From an uncultured Collinsella sp. (GTDB lineage: Bacteria > Actinomycetota > Coriobacteriia > Coriobacteriales > Coriobacteriaceae), in assembly GCA_902494815.1 (NCBI GenBank), contig CABUVB010000011.1, positions 1 to 20,463 on the forward strand: a stretch of 20,463 nucleotides of DNA. Reading direction: 5' to 3'. Of the stretch, positions 8,361-16,440 are shown one piece after another. The position numbers were made by a program, and so were the translations under genes. Each line of letters begins with the position of its first letter. Positions within the stretch are counted from its first letter, which is position 1. The notes under the pieces are model-generated. The model was given only the letters and a program-made list of their open reading frames with translations, had not been told where the DNA came from and searched no databases.

Positions 8361-9230
8361 TTACTCGCCACGGACCAGACGGTCAAAGGCAACGACGGTA
8401 ATGGTGTCGCCGAGCTCCTTGGAGACCTGCTCAGCGTACTTCTTGATGGTGAGGGAGCTGTCCTTGATGAACTCCTGCTCGGTGAGCACGGACTGCTTGT
8501 AGAACTTCTCCAGACGGCCAACAGCCATCTTCTCCTGGATAGCCTCGGGCTTGCCGGACTCGGCAGCCTGGGCCATGTAGATCTGCTTCTCGTGCTCGAC
8601 GGTCTCGGCCGGAACCTGATCGCGGGTAGCGCAGATCGGGGCGACGGCGGCAACCTGAAGGGCAACGTCGTGAGCGAAGGTCTTGAAGGACTCAGCCTGA
8701 GCGGTCTCGGCCTTCTCGAAGGCGAACTCGAGGAGGACGCCGATCTTACCACCCATGTGGATGTAAGAAGCGAGCGCGCCGTTCTCGGCCTTGCGGGCAG
8801 CGAAGCGGGAGATCTTCATGTTCTCGCCCATGATGTGAATCATCTCGGTGAGCTCGGAGGAAACGGTCTCCTCGCCCATCGGCTTCTCGAGCAGAGCATC
8901 GACGTCAGCAGGCTCGGTGGTAGCGACAACCTCAGCGACCTTAGAAGCAAAGCCGGTGAACTTGGCGTTGGAGCCAACGAAGTCGGTCTCGCAGGAGAGC
9001 TCGAGCAGAGCGCCGGTCTTGCCATCCTCGGAGACGAACGCGGCGACAGCGCCCTCGTTGGTCTCACGGCCAGCCTTCTTGGCAGCCTTGGCAAGGCCGT
9101 TCTTACGCAGAACGTCGACAGCGGCGTCCATGTCGCCGTCAGCCTCGACGAGAGCCTTCTTGCACTCCATCATCGGGGAGTCGGTCATCTCGCGGAGCTG
9201 CTTGACCATAGCGGCGGTAATCTGGGCCAT
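8361..9230 (-). CDS. tsf: Translation elongation factor Ts
   Basis: Guanine-nucleotide exchange factor for EF-Tu. 289 residues. The N-terminal UBA-like segment is MAQITAAMVKQLREMTDSPM then MECKKALVEADGDMDAA, with TDSPMM where many homologues have TGAGMM. The core repeats follow: NEGAVAAFVSEDGK, LSCETDFVGSNAKF, and GKIGVLLEFAFE. The EF-Ts signature and the C-terminal coiled-coil region are present. ATG at 9230 is chosen because AAAGGA lies six bases upstream; the longer reading to 9245 has no such site. It follows rpsB by 45 bases, the universal rpsB-tsf pair. Confidence 0.97.
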   Translation of the reverse strand: MAQITAAMVKQLREMTDSPMMECKKALVEADGDMDAAVDVLRKNGLAKAAKKAGRETNEGAVAAFVSEDGKTGALLELSCETDFVGSNAKFTGFASKVAEVVATTEPADVDALLEKPMGEETVSSELTEMIHIMGENMKISRFAARKAENGALASYIHMGGKIGVLLEFAFEKAETAQAESFKTFAHDVALQVAAVAPICATRDQVPAETVEHEKQIYMAQAAESGKPEAIQEKMAVGRLEKFYKQSVLTEQEFIKDSSLTIKKYAEQVSKELGDTITVVAFDRLVRGE

Positions 9231-9275
9231 TGTGGTTCCTTTCAAAGAGATGAAAAAGAATTAACTAAGACTGAT

Positions 9276-10004
9276 TTACTCGGCCTTGGGCTCAGCGGCC
9301 ATCTCGGCCTCGGAGACCTGCTCCTTACCGGAGCCAGCGAGGCAGGCGTCAGCCATGAGCTCGCACATAAGGGTGACAGCGGAGATAGCGTCATCGTTGC
9401 AGGGGATGCCGTACTCGACCTCGTCGGGATCGGAGTTGGTGTCGATCAGAGCGACGACGGGGATGTTCAGGCGCTGAGCCTCCTTGATGGCGTTCTCCTC
9501 GCGCTTAGTGTCGATGACGAAGAGAGCCTGGGGCAGACCCTTCATGTCGCGGGCGCCACCGAGGTTGGTCTGGAGCTTGGTGAGCTCCTTGCCGAGCACA
9601 GCCTGCTCCTTCTTGGGGAGCACTGCCATGCGGCCGTCCTCGACCATGGCCTCGAGCTCCTCCATGCGGTTGATGCGGGAGCGGATGGTGACGAAGTTGG
9701 TCAGCATACCGCCGAGCCAACGCTGGTTGATGTAGGGCATATTAGCGCGCTCAGCAGCGTTCTTGACGGCCTCCTGAGCCTGCTTCTTGGTGCCGACGAA
9801 CAGCACGTTGCCGCCCTTGGCGACGTTCTTGACGAAGGTGTAGGCCTGGTCGGCGTCGAGGATGGTCTGCTTAAGGTCGAGGATGTAGATGCCGTTGCGC
9901 TCACCGAAGATGAACGGCTTCATCTTGGGGTTCCAGCGACGGGTCTGGTGACCGAAGTGGCAGCCGGCCTCGAGCAGGGTGCGGATATTAATCTTGGTAG
10001 CCAT
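9276..10004 (-). CDS. rpsB: 30S ribosomal protein S2
   Basis: Small-subunit ribosomal protein binding at the head/body junction of the 30S subunit. 242 residues, usual size. S2 signatures are visible: LLEAGCHFGHQTRRWNPKM, PFIFGERNGIYILDLKQT, VLFVGTKKQAQEAV, NQRWLGGMLTNF and GLPQALFVIDTKRE then IPVVALIDTNSDP. ATG at 10004 with AGGAGG seven bases upstream. The acidic C-terminal tail is variable in the family. It is driven by the promoter at 10146-10174 through a long leader and co-transcribed with tsf. Confidence 0.98.
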   Translation of the reverse strand: MATKINIRTLLEAGCHFGHQTRRWNPKMKPFIFGERNGIYILDLKQTILDADQAYTFVKNVAKGGNVLFVGTKKQAQEAVKNAAERANMPYINQRWLGGMLTNFVTIRSRINRMEELEAMVEDGRMAVLPKKEQAVLGKELTKLQTNLGGARDMKGLPQALFVIDTKREENAIKEAQRLNIPVVALIDTNSDPDEVEYGIPCNDDAISAVTLMCELMADACLAGSGKEQVSEAEMAAEPKAE

Positions 10005-10139
10005 GTTAAACCTCCTGTGGTTTGCCTCCGCGCGGGGTCATCCTCCAAAACCAACCCGGACATGTGCTACCAAAGCCCGGGCACCACGGTATGAAGTAGC
10101 CGCGCGTGCGTGATAAAAACCTGTTGCCGTGAAGCAACC
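10005..10139 (-). promoter_or_regulatory. Structured 5' leader of rpsB (possible S2 autoregulatory region)
   Basis: About 135 nt separate the predicted transcription start from rpsB. At its 5' end GTTGC and GCAAC form a small hairpin followed by TTTTT (10115-10119). Further on, CGCGCGG (10100-10106) can pair at long range with CCGCGCG (10029-10035), just ahead of the ribosome-binding site, enclosing a CCCGG/CCGGG hairpin. S2 represses its own operon in E. coli, so an autoregulatory leader is a reasonable inference, but I do not recognise a specific described RNA family here. Confidence 0.4.
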
Positions 10140-10145
10140 CGATGA

Positions 10146-10174
10146 ATGATAGCAGGAATGCATCTTCCTGCCAA
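10146..10174 (-). promoter_or_regulatory. Sigma-70 type promoter for rpsB-tsf
   Basis: Reading leftward, TTGGCA (10169-10174), a 17-base spacer and TATCAT (10146-10151) make a near-consensus housekeeping promoter. Expected start near 10139. It lies in the 219-base gap between xerC and rpsB and explains separate high expression of the ribosomal operon. Confidence 0.75.
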
Positions 10175-10223
10175 CCCGCAATCAAAACCACACACCTGAG
10201 CGCGGCGCGGGACGTCCCAGCCA

Positions 10224-11144
10224 CTATTCGCCGCGGGGATGGGCTTGAGCCACAGCCCGCTTAAGCCGATCGGGTGTGAGATGCGTGTAGATCTGCGTCG
10301 TGGACAGGCTCGCATGGCCCAGCAGCTCTTGAACCGAGCGCAGGTCCGCACCGCCCTCGAGCAAGTCGGTCGCAAAGGTATGGCGCATCGCATGCGGGGC
10401 GATGTCGGCAGGCATGCCGGCGAGCGTCGCCAGCGTATGAAACCGCCGCCTGAGCATGGCGGCACTCATGCGATTACCGCGCGCCGATATAAGCAGCGGA
10501 TGCGGCCCGGTAACGGGGTCACGACGCTTTGCCTGAGCGAGCAACTCCGGCCTTCCCTCCTCAATATAGAGACGCGTCGCCTCGAGCGCACGACGATACA
10601 GAGGGACGATACGTTCTTTGCTCCCCTTGCCCCACAGGCGCAGCGTGCGTTCGGACCACGCAATGGACTCCACATTGAGTGCTGCGAGCTCAGAGATACG
10701 GGCGCCCGAGGCATAGAGCAGCTCGAGCATCGCCGCATCGCGCAGTCCCGCGGGTGTTGAGGTATCAGGCGTCTTGAGCAGCGCCTCCACCTGTTGGGTC
10801 GTCAGCACACCGGGTAGATCGCGCGGAAGCTTGGGCGAGGAAATTGCCGAGACCACATCGCCCTCCACGACCCCCTCGGCAGCCATCCATCGATAGAGCG
10901 ATCGGATAGCCGACAGATGCGCCGCAAGCGTTCGGGGAGCCACCTGCTCACGCGAAAGCTCGGCAAGATAGCGACGAATGGTGCGCACGTCGGCAGCGAA
11001 AGCATCGATATCCTCGCGCTCGCACCAGGCAGCAAAGCGCTCCAGCCTCGAGCCATAGGCCGTCACCGTATTGGGAGAAAGCCCCTCGACACGTGCGATA
11101 TAGGCGATAAACGAGTCGACGGTGTCGTACAGGTCAAAGGCTAT
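10224..11144 (-). CDS. xerC: Tyrosine recombinase XerC-like, probably initiated at ATA
   Basis: Site-specific recombinase, most likely one of the two Xer proteins resolving chromosome dimers at dif with FtsK. With the start at 11144 it is 306 residues, the normal Xer length. The N-terminal SAM-like DNA-binding domain begins SFIAYIARVEGLSPNTVTAY (residues 11-30). All catalytic residues are present: R149 (GARISEL), K173 (WGKGSKE), H251 and R254 (HAMRHTFA), H277 (LLGHASL) and the nucleophile Y286 (TTQIYTH). No ATG, GTG or TTG exists in frame before the GTG at 11066, which would delete most of the conserved first helix. ATA at 11144 overlaps the trmFO stop (ATAG) and has GGAGG nine bases upstream; CTG at 11132 is a poorer alternative. 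XerC rather than XerD is inferred from linkage to trmFO and dprA. Confidence 0.9.
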   Translation of the reverse strand: MAFDLYDTVDSFIAYIARVEGLSPNTVTAYGSRLERFAAWCEREDIDAFAADVRTIRRYLAELSREQVAPRTLAAHLSAIRSLYRWMAAEGVVEGDVVSAISSPKLPRDLPGVLTTQQVEALLKTPDTSTPAGLRDAAMLELLYASGARISELAALNVESIAWSERTLRLWGKGSKERIVPLYRRALEATRLYIEEGRPELLAQAKRRDPVTGPHPLLISARGNRMSAAMLRRRFHTLATLAGMPADIAPHAMRHTFATDLLEGGADLRSVQELLGHASLSTTQIYTHLTPDRLKRAVAQAHPRGE

Positions 11145-12478
11145 GACCGGTCGCCTCCAAACAGATCGGGGCGAGTGGCCAGATAGGCATCAAGGGCCTC
11201 GAGCGCACGGTCCGCATAGGCCTGGTAGCGGTCGCGCTTGCTGCGGCGCTTACCATCCTCGAGTGGCGGCACCAGGCCAAAGTTGACATGCATAGGCTGA
11301 TAGCCCACCGTGGCCGGATCGGTAGCATAGCCCACGAGCGCGCCCAAAGCACCCACGCGCGGCAGCTCGACGGGAGCGGCCCCGACAGCCTCGGCATAGG
11401 TGTTGAGTGCCGCGAGCAGACCTGTCGCCACGGCTTCCATGTACCCCTCGGTGCCGGTGATCTGACCGGCCAGGCGCACGCCGGTACCAGGCACGGCAAA
11501 GGTGCCATCGAGCACGTGCGGCGCATCGACAAAGGTATTGCGGTGCATGACACCGTAGCGGAAGAACTCAGCGTTCTCCAGGCCCGGCACCATATGGAAG
11601 ACGCGCTTCTGTTCGCCAAAGGTCAGGTTGGTCTGGAAGCCCACCAGGTTATAGGCGGTCTTCTCCTTGTTCTCGGCACGCAGCTGAATCGCCGCCCAGG
11701 GACGACGACCGGTTCGCGGGTCGGTGAGGCCGACGGGCTTCATGGCGCCAAAGCGAATGGCGTCCTTGCCGGTGCGCGCAACTTCCTCGGCAGGCTGGCA
11801 GGCCTGGAACAGATCGCCGCCCTCAAAGTCCTTGAGCACCACGCGGTCGGCCGTGGTAAGCGCCTCGATAAAGGCCTCGTACTCTTCCTTGTTGAGCGGA
11901 GCGTTGAGATAGTCGCCGCTCCCCTGCTCCTCGTAGCGCGACTGCGAGAACAGCACGTCCATATCGAGCGTGGAGGCATCGACGATCGGCGCCGCGGCAT
12001 CGAAGAACGCAAGGGCGTCGCCACCGACGAGCTTCACGACCTCTTCGCTCAACGCCGGCGAGCACAAGGGGCCGGCGGCAATGACCACGTGACCTTCGGG
12101 AATCTGCGTGACCTCGCCGTGAACGATCTCGATATTGGGACGGGCGGCAACCTCGTCCTCGACAAGCTCGGAAAACTTGACGCGGTCGACCGCCAAGGCG
12201 CCACCGGCGGGAACAGCCGCGCGATGGGCGCAATCGAGCAGGACCGAACCCATGCGCTCAAGCTCGGCCTTCAGCAAACCAGCCGCGGAATCCGGACGGG
12301 TCGACTTAAACGAATTGGAACAGACGAGCTCTGCCAGGTGATCGGTATGGTGGGCCGGGGAGCTCACCTGGGGGCGCATCTCGCACAGCTTTACGGCGAA
12401 CCCGCGATCTGCCAGCTGAATCGCGCACTCCGAACCCGCCAGACCGCCACCGATAACCGTCACCTGATCAAACAGCAT
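11141..12478 (-). CDS. trmFO: Methylenetetrahydrofolate-tRNA-(uracil-5-)-methyltransferase (folate/FAD-dependent)
   Basis: Flavoprotein that makes m5U54 in the T-loop of tRNA using methylenetetrahydrofolate and FADH2. 445 residues, normal length. The FAD-binding GGGLAGSE is at residues 10-17, followed by EMRPQVSSPAHHTDHLAELV, then CSNSFKS and PAGGALAVDR, all diagnostic of TrmFO (formerly Gid). C-terminal markers include GRRPWAAIQLRAENKEKTAY and RLAGQITGTEGYMEA. ATG at 12478 has AAGG nine bases upstream; a TTG at 12484 is in frame but too close to that site. The end overlaps the proposed xerC start. The order dprA-trmFO-xerC resembles the dprA-topA-trmFO-xerC cluster of Firmicutes, minus topA. 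Confidence 0.97.
   Translation of the reverse strand: MLFDQVTVIGGGLAGSECAIQLADRGFAVKLCEMRPQVSSPAHHTDHLAELVCSNSFKSTRPDSAAGLLKAELERMGSVLLDCAHRAAVPAGGALAVDRVKFSELVEDEVAARPNIEIVHGEVTQIPEGHVVIAAGPLCSPALSEEVVKLVGGDALAFFDAAAPIVDASTLDMDVLFSQSRYEEQGSGDYLNAPLNKEEYEAFIEALTTADRVVLKDFEGGDLFQACQPAEEVARTGKDAIRFGAMKPVGLTDPRTGRRPWAAIQLRAENKEKTAYNLVGFQTNLTFGEQKRVFHMVPGLENAEFFRYGVMHRNTFVDAPHVLDGTFAVPGTGVRLAGQITGTEGYMEAVATGLLAALNTYAEAVGAAPVELPRVGALGALVGYATDPATVGYQPMHVNFGLVPPLEDGKRRSKRDRYQAYADRALEALDAYLATRPDLFGGDRS
11154..11158 (-). promoter_or_regulatory. Shine-Dalgarno site that decides the xerC start
   Basis: GGAGG inside the trmFO 3' end lies nine bases before ATA (11142-11144). It is 21 bases from the CTG and 87 bases from the first GTG, so it supports initiation at ATA. 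The GTG at 11066 has only GAGGGG at about 15 bases. Confidence 0.6.
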
Positions 12479-12492
12479 CTGCAAACACCTTT

Positions 12493-13428
12493 CTAATTGA
12501 CATGTTTTCCATTGTGACCGAAGGGTGTCTGAGCGTGAAGGGCAAACTTGGAGGGCGCATACCTTCCATCCATCATGCGCTCGATAAGACCCTCGAGCTC
12601 AAGCGAACCCAGGAGTTTGAGTACGCCGACGGCATCGAGCGAGACGAGCGCCGCGATGTCGTCGACCTTGAGCGGAGAGGCGATGAGCGCATGCATCACG
12701 GTCTGCTGTGTTTGATCCAGGTCGGCAATGCCGGGAGCATCGGGGCGCGAGTAGCGCAGGGTGCCGTAGATGCGTGAAATAGCCATCTCGATAGATTCCT
12801 CGTCGATGATGCAGCAGGCACCGTTCGCAATGAGGTAATTCGTGCCACGCGACTCGGGCGATAGGATCGACCCCGGCACGGCAAGAAGTTCTCGCCCCAA
12901 ATCCATAGCAGCCTCGGCTGTAGAAAACGTCCCGGAAGGCATACCCGCCTCGGATACAAAGAGGGCTTGCGACAAGGCCGCGATTACGCGATTGCGGCGC
13001 GGAAAGGCAAACTTGCGCGGACCCATGCCCCACGGAGAGATCGACACGACCGCGCCACCCGTATCGAGCGTGCGCGTAATAAGCCCCGCGCTCGAACGCG
13101 GGTAGACCACGTCGGCGCCCGTCCCCAGCACCACGACGTGTTTACCGCCAGCGTTGACCGCAGCCCAACCCGAGGCCTGGTCACAACCGACCGCGCCGCC
13201 CGAGACTACCGTCACGCCCGCCTCGACCGCCACCTTTGACGCAAGCTCTGCCACGGCAAGACCATACGGCGAGGCCTTGCGCGCGCCGATGATGGAGAGC
13301 GCGGGCGTCGAAAGCACCTCGGGGTTGCCGCGCACATAGAGCGTCTGGGGTACATCAGAAAGCTCCAAAACGGTCTCGGGATACAACGTATCACCTGGAT
13401 GCAGCTCAAAGGTCCCCTCGGCCATCAT
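12493..13428 (-). CDS. dprA: DprA/Smf-like DNA-processing protein (divergent)
   Basis: DprA binds single-stranded DNA and loads RecA during natural transformation. 311 residues with a Rossmann-like core (about 15-215) and a C-terminal winged-helix-like domain (about 230-300, TQQTVMHALIASPLKVDDIA). Recognisable motifs are SIIGARKASPYG (46-57), VVVLGTGADVVYPR and FAFPRRNRVIAALSQALFV (from 141). The family's G-I-D-x-x-A-H element is replaced by GCDQASGW, and the usual SGSLITA-type loop reads SGTFSTAEAA. The N-terminal SAM domain of longer DprAs is absent. The first ATG (13428) overlaps the comM stop as ATGA, with GGAGG five bases upstream; a second ATG follows at once. Function is inferred; the variant motifs leave some doubt. 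Confidence 0.88.
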   Translation of the reverse strand: MMAEGTFELHPGDTLYPETVLELSDVPQTLYVRGNPEVLSTPALSIIGARKASPYGLAVAELASKVAVEAGVTVVSGGAVGCDQASGWAAVNAGGKHVVVLGTGADVVYPRSSAGLITRTLDTGGAVVSISPWGMGPRKFAFPRRNRVIAALSQALFVSEAGMPSGTFSTAEAAMDLGRELLAVPGSILSPESRGTNYLIANGACCIIDEESIEMAISRIYGTLRYSRPDAPGIADLDQTQQTVMHALIASPLKVDDIAALVSLDAVGVLKLLGSLELEGLIERMMDGRYAPSKFALHAQTPFGHNGKHVN

Positions 13429-14948
13429 TGGTCCCTCCTTCCCTGGTACATCGCCGCCTCGAGCACGTGGTCCTGCGTCACATGCTCGCTCTCGGCGACG
13501 TCGGCGATTGTACGAGCGATACGCACCAGGCGCACGATACCGCGACCCGTGAGATGTGTGCGCTTCGACAGGCCGAGTACACACTTCTCCGCCGCATCAT
13601 CGAGCTCAAAGGTCGAAACGACGCCGTCAATGGACCGCGTCTCGTCATCCTCGACCTCGGCATCCGCATCGTCCATACGGGATTCGCGCCAAGCGCGAAA
13701 AGCGCGACCGCGCACAACGTAGTCACGTAACTCGGCAGACGACATACCCTCCGCACCCTCGATAATCACTTGGGGGTCGGGACGGGTCACATCGATCATC
13801 ATGTCGATACGGTCGGCCAAAGGACCGCGCAGCTTTGACCGATAGCGCTCGACCATCGCCGCCGAGCAGCGGCATGGCACCTCACGGTCGCCCAAAAAGC
13901 CGCAGGGACAGGGATTGCTCGCAGCCAGCAGCTGAAAGCGCGACGGGAAGGTAAAGGCCCCGTCGACGCGCACGATCCTCACATAGCCGCGCTCGATGGG
14001 CTGACGCAGCGTCTGCAGCACACTCGTGGGAAACTCGGCAAGCTCGTCCAAAAAGAGCACGCCGCCATGAGCCAGGCTGATCTCACCCGGATGCACCGGG
14101 CGCCCTCCGCCAATGAGGCCAGCCGTTGATATGCTGTGATGGGGACTTCGAAATGGCCGATGACCTGCCAATAAGCCATCGATGTTCTCGCCCAAGACCG
14201 AATGGATGCACAGCGCCTCCTGCTGGTCCTCAACGGAAAGCTCGGGCAGGATGCCGGTCATACGACGGGCGAGCATCGTCTTGCCCGATCCCGGGGACCC
14301 GACCATAAGCAAACCGAGCTCACCCGCTGCCGCCAGCGCCATGCCGCGTTTGGCGACTTCCTGCCCCAGTACGTCGGCATAGTCGAGTTCGGGCTCAAAG
14401 GTCGCCTCGAGCACTTCAGAATCCAAGTAGTGCCGCGCGGCATCGCCCATGCCATGGGCAAGCTGAGACAAATGATCGATGAATCCACAATCCACGCCCG
14501 CGAGTGGCACATGCTGGTCTGACCTGCCGGCGATAAAAGACAGCCCCATATCACGCGCCAATAGCTGAAACGCCACCTCGCCCTTGACAGGAAGCACCGT
14601 ACCGTCCAAGCCAAGCTCACCTGCGATAAGACAACGATCGAGGTTGTCGCGGGGAATCTGACCATCGGCCGCCAATACCGCGATGGCGATGGGCAGATCA
14701 AAGCCGCTACCGGTCTTGCGAATATCGCCAGGCGCCAGATTGACCGTAATGCCCGAGCGCGGGATTTCAAACCCGGCGGAGCGCATCGCGCAGCGAATAC
14801 GACCGCGTGACTCCATCACCTCCATACTCGGAATGCCGAGCATCTGAATGCCCGGAACGCCGCCGGCAAGCGAGACCTCGACCGTGACGTGAATCGCCTC
14901 GACGCCACGGATGCAGGCCGCGTGAACGGCAAACGTCTCGAACGCCAT
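13425..14948 (-). CDS. comM: ComM/YifB-family Mg-chelatase-like AAA+ ATPase
   Basis: Hexameric helicase of the MCM-like ComM family, which promotes branch migration and integration of transforming DNA. 507 residues, the usual length. The N-terminal part (about 1-170) has the Lon-protease-like fold, with VEVSLAGGVPGIQMLGIP and TVNLAPGDIRKTGSGFDLPI. The AAA+ core has Walker A GSPGSGKT (217-224), Walker B GGVLFLDE (295-302) and the ComM zinc-finger-like ASNPCPCG (343-350) with following cysteines. The Mg-chelatase C-terminal domain ends the protein. ATG at 14948 overlaps the yraN stop by one base (TGATG), with AGG seven bases upstream; a GTG just before it is also possible. It sits directly before dprA, consistent with a DNA-uptake role. 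Confidence 0.94.
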   Translation of the reverse strand: MAFETFAVHAACIRGVEAIHVTVEVSLAGGVPGIQMLGIPSMEVMESRGRIRCAMRSAGFEIPRSGITVNLAPGDIRKTGSGFDLPIAIAVLAADGQIPRDNLDRCLIAGELGLDGTVLPVKGEVAFQLLARDMGLSFIAGRSDQHVPLAGVDCGFIDHLSQLAHGMGDAARHYLDSEVLEATFEPELDYADVLGQEVAKRGMALAAAGELGLLMVGSPGSGKTMLARRMTGILPELSVEDQQEALCIHSVLGENIDGLLAGHRPFRSPHHSISTAGLIGGGRPVHPGEISLAHGGVLFLDELAEFPTSVLQTLRQPIERGYVRIVRVDGAFTFPSRFQLLAASNPCPCGFLGDREVPCRCSAAMVERYRSKLRGPLADRIDMMIDVTRPDPQVIIEGAEGMSSAELRDYVVRGRAFRAWRESRMDDADAEVEDDETRSIDGVVSTFELDDAAEKCVLGLSKRTHLTGRGIVRLVRIARTIADVAESEHVTQDHVLEAAMYQGRRDQ

Positions 14949-15433
14949 CACGACACCTGCCAATCGAACGCGTTGTACTGATGCTCGATCTCGGCGATAT
15001 GCCCGCCGCGAATGGTGACACCCACGGCATCGAAGCGAATCGCCTTGAGCGGATAATGTTCCATGAGATAGCAACTTGCGATGCGGCGATAGCGGCGTTG
15101 CTTTCGGGCGTCCACAGCCTCCTCGGGAAAGACCCGCGTGCTGCAATCCAGCGCAACGCGTCTGGTCTTGACCTCGGCCATCACCACGACATCGTCGAGC
15201 TCATCGAGCAGCACCAGATCGGCCTCGCCCTCGGAGCAACGATAACCCTGCTCCAGCAAGGTGTAGCCGCGCTCGTTAAAGTAGTCGATGGTGATCAGCT
15301 CGCCCAGCATGCCCAGCTCGCGGGGACTGAGCCCCTTGATAAACTCAGGCGTCATCGCCCCGCAGTCGAGCTCGCCATTTTCCCAACGCTCCTTGAGCTG
15401 CTGCGTCTTGCTCTTTTTGCTTGCGGCACTCAT
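14948..15433 (-). CDS. yraN: UPF0102 (YraN) family, endonuclease-fold protein
   Basis: Small protein with a Holliday-junction-resolvase or restriction-endonuclease-like fold; its cellular role is unsettled. 161 residues. The nuclease-like residues are visible: E45 (MLGELITIDYF), D72 (CSEGEADLVLLD) and E87-x-K89 (VVMAEVKTRR). The first 40 residues, with a basic start (MSAASKKSKTQQLKERWENG), are an extension compared with the usual 120-residue members. ATG at 15433 has AAAGGAG five bases upstream. It is the first gene of the yraN-comM-dprA-trmFO-xerC cluster and lies downstream of the rnhB terminator, so a promoter is expected between about 15434 and 15531, though I could not pick one with confidence. 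Confidence 0.92.
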   Translation of the reverse strand: MSAASKKSKTQQLKERWENGELDCGAMTPEFIKGLSPRELGMLGELITIDYFNERGYTLLEQGYRCSEGEADLVLLDELDDVVVMAEVKTRRVALDCSTRVFPEEAVDARKQRRYRRIASCYLMEHYPLKAIRFDAVGVTIRGGHIAEIEHQYNAFDWQVS

Positions 15434-15531
15434 GGGGTCTCCTTTCCCGCACGCTGCATTGCCCCGATGATGAGGGCACCTTTCATGCGGGTAAGTACCG
15501 GAAGCAAACCAAAAGCTGACCAAATGCCGTC

Positions 15532-15575
15532 AAAAAACGGGCCGTACGCAGCAATGGTGTTGCATACGGCCCGTT
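15532..15575 (-). terminator. Intrinsic terminator after rnhB
   Basis: In the leftward transcript AACGGGCCGTATGCA pairs with TGCGTACGGCCCGTT. This is a 15-bp stem with one G-U pair and a 10-base loop, followed by TTTTTT. It starts 48 bases past the rnhB stop. The wobble pairs only in the minus-strand RNA, confirming direction. Confidence 0.92.
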
Positions 15576-15622
15576 ACCAGCAAGTTTATAAAACCCCAGA
15601 GGTCCCTGTCTCCACAATTGAC

Positions 15623-16411
15623 CTAGAAAAGGCGCTCAGTCTGCAGAAAGTTTCCGCAAAAGCTCACGCGGTGCAGTGGACAAAGTCCATGTTTGCGAAT
15701 GGCCTCGATATGCTCGGGGCTTGCATAGCCCTTCGACTCGGCCAGATGGTACTCGGGATACTCGGCGTCGTACTCGACCATCATCTCGTCACGCGTGACC
15801 TTGGCCATGATGGACGCCGCGGCGATGCAGGCGATTTTGGCATCGCCCTTCACCACATCGCGCTCGTTAGGAACGGCGCCCAAGGGGTTACCATCCATGA
15901 GGACGCAGTCGGGCTCAAGTCCCGTATCGGCCACGGCGCCCGCAACGGCAGTACGGATAGCACGGGCCATGCCCATTTCATCGATATCCTTCGGCGCGAT
16001 ATGGCAAAAACCGATCGCCGTCGCCACCTCGGCAATCTTCACTGAGAGCAACTCGCGGCGCGCGGGCGTGAGCTTTTTGGAATCGTTGATACCCCAGACG
16101 CGCGGCTCCATAGGAAGACAGACGGCGCATACCGTCAAAGGACCGGCCACCGATCCGCGGCCCACCTCGTCGACACCAACGACCACCCCATCGCCGCCAA
16201 GCTCATGCATAAGCTCGTACATGCCATTGACGCGCTCGCGCTCGGCAACCTCTTTGGAATGGCGTTTGAGGGCGCGTTCACAAGCCTTGATCACCTGCTG
16301 GCGCGGGTCCTCGCGATAATGCTCCACGAGGGCGGGGATCTCCTCAAACGTTGCGCTCGCCAGCTCTCCGGCAACCTGCGATGCCGAAACCGAGCTCGTC
16401 ATATTGGCCAT
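15623..16411 (-). CDS. rnhB: Ribonuclease HII
   Basis: Cleaves RNA in RNA/DNA hybrids and starts removal of misincorporated ribonucleotides. 262 residues. The catalytic DEDD set is clear: D81 and E82 (VGVDEVGRGSVAGP), D173 (VLMDGN) and D190 (KGDAKIACIAAASIMAKVTR). The first 70 or so residues are an N-terminal extension of the type seen in Bacillus RNase HII, preceding the catalytic domain. ATG at 16411 has GGAGG seven bases upstream; the ATG at 16429 lacks a suitable site. Only about 30 bases separate it from the rplS terminator, so it is probably expressed by read-through. Confidence 0.96.
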   Translation of the reverse strand: MANMTSSVSASQVAGELASATFEEIPALVEHYREDPRQQVIKACERALKRHSKEVAERERVNGMYELMHELGGDGVVVGVDEVGRGSVAGPLTVCAVCLPMEPRVWGINDSKKLTPARRELLSVKIAEVATAIGFCHIAPKDIDEMGMARAIRTAVAGAVADTGLEPDCVLMDGNPLGAVPNERDVVKGDAKIACIAAASIMAKVTRDEMMVEYDAEYPEYHLAESKGYASPEHIEAIRKHGLCPLHRVSFCGNFLQTERLF

Positions 16412-16440
16412 ACCAGGCCCTCCTTGCATGCAAATCAGAT

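Noticed and set aside
8592..10094. 500-codon open frame on the plus strand
   Set aside because: Antisense to tsf and rpsB and their intergenic gap; composition (Leu/Gly/Asp/His) is a by-product of the sense genes' codon use.
10006..10224. 72-codon minus-strand frame between xerC and rpsB
   Set aside because: It covers the rpsB promoter and leader, ends by the ribosome-binding site and has no family-like sequence.
15434..15531. Promoter for yraN
   Set aside because: TTGACG and TACTTA occur but at an impossible spacing; no acceptable -35/-10 pair was found, so none is called.
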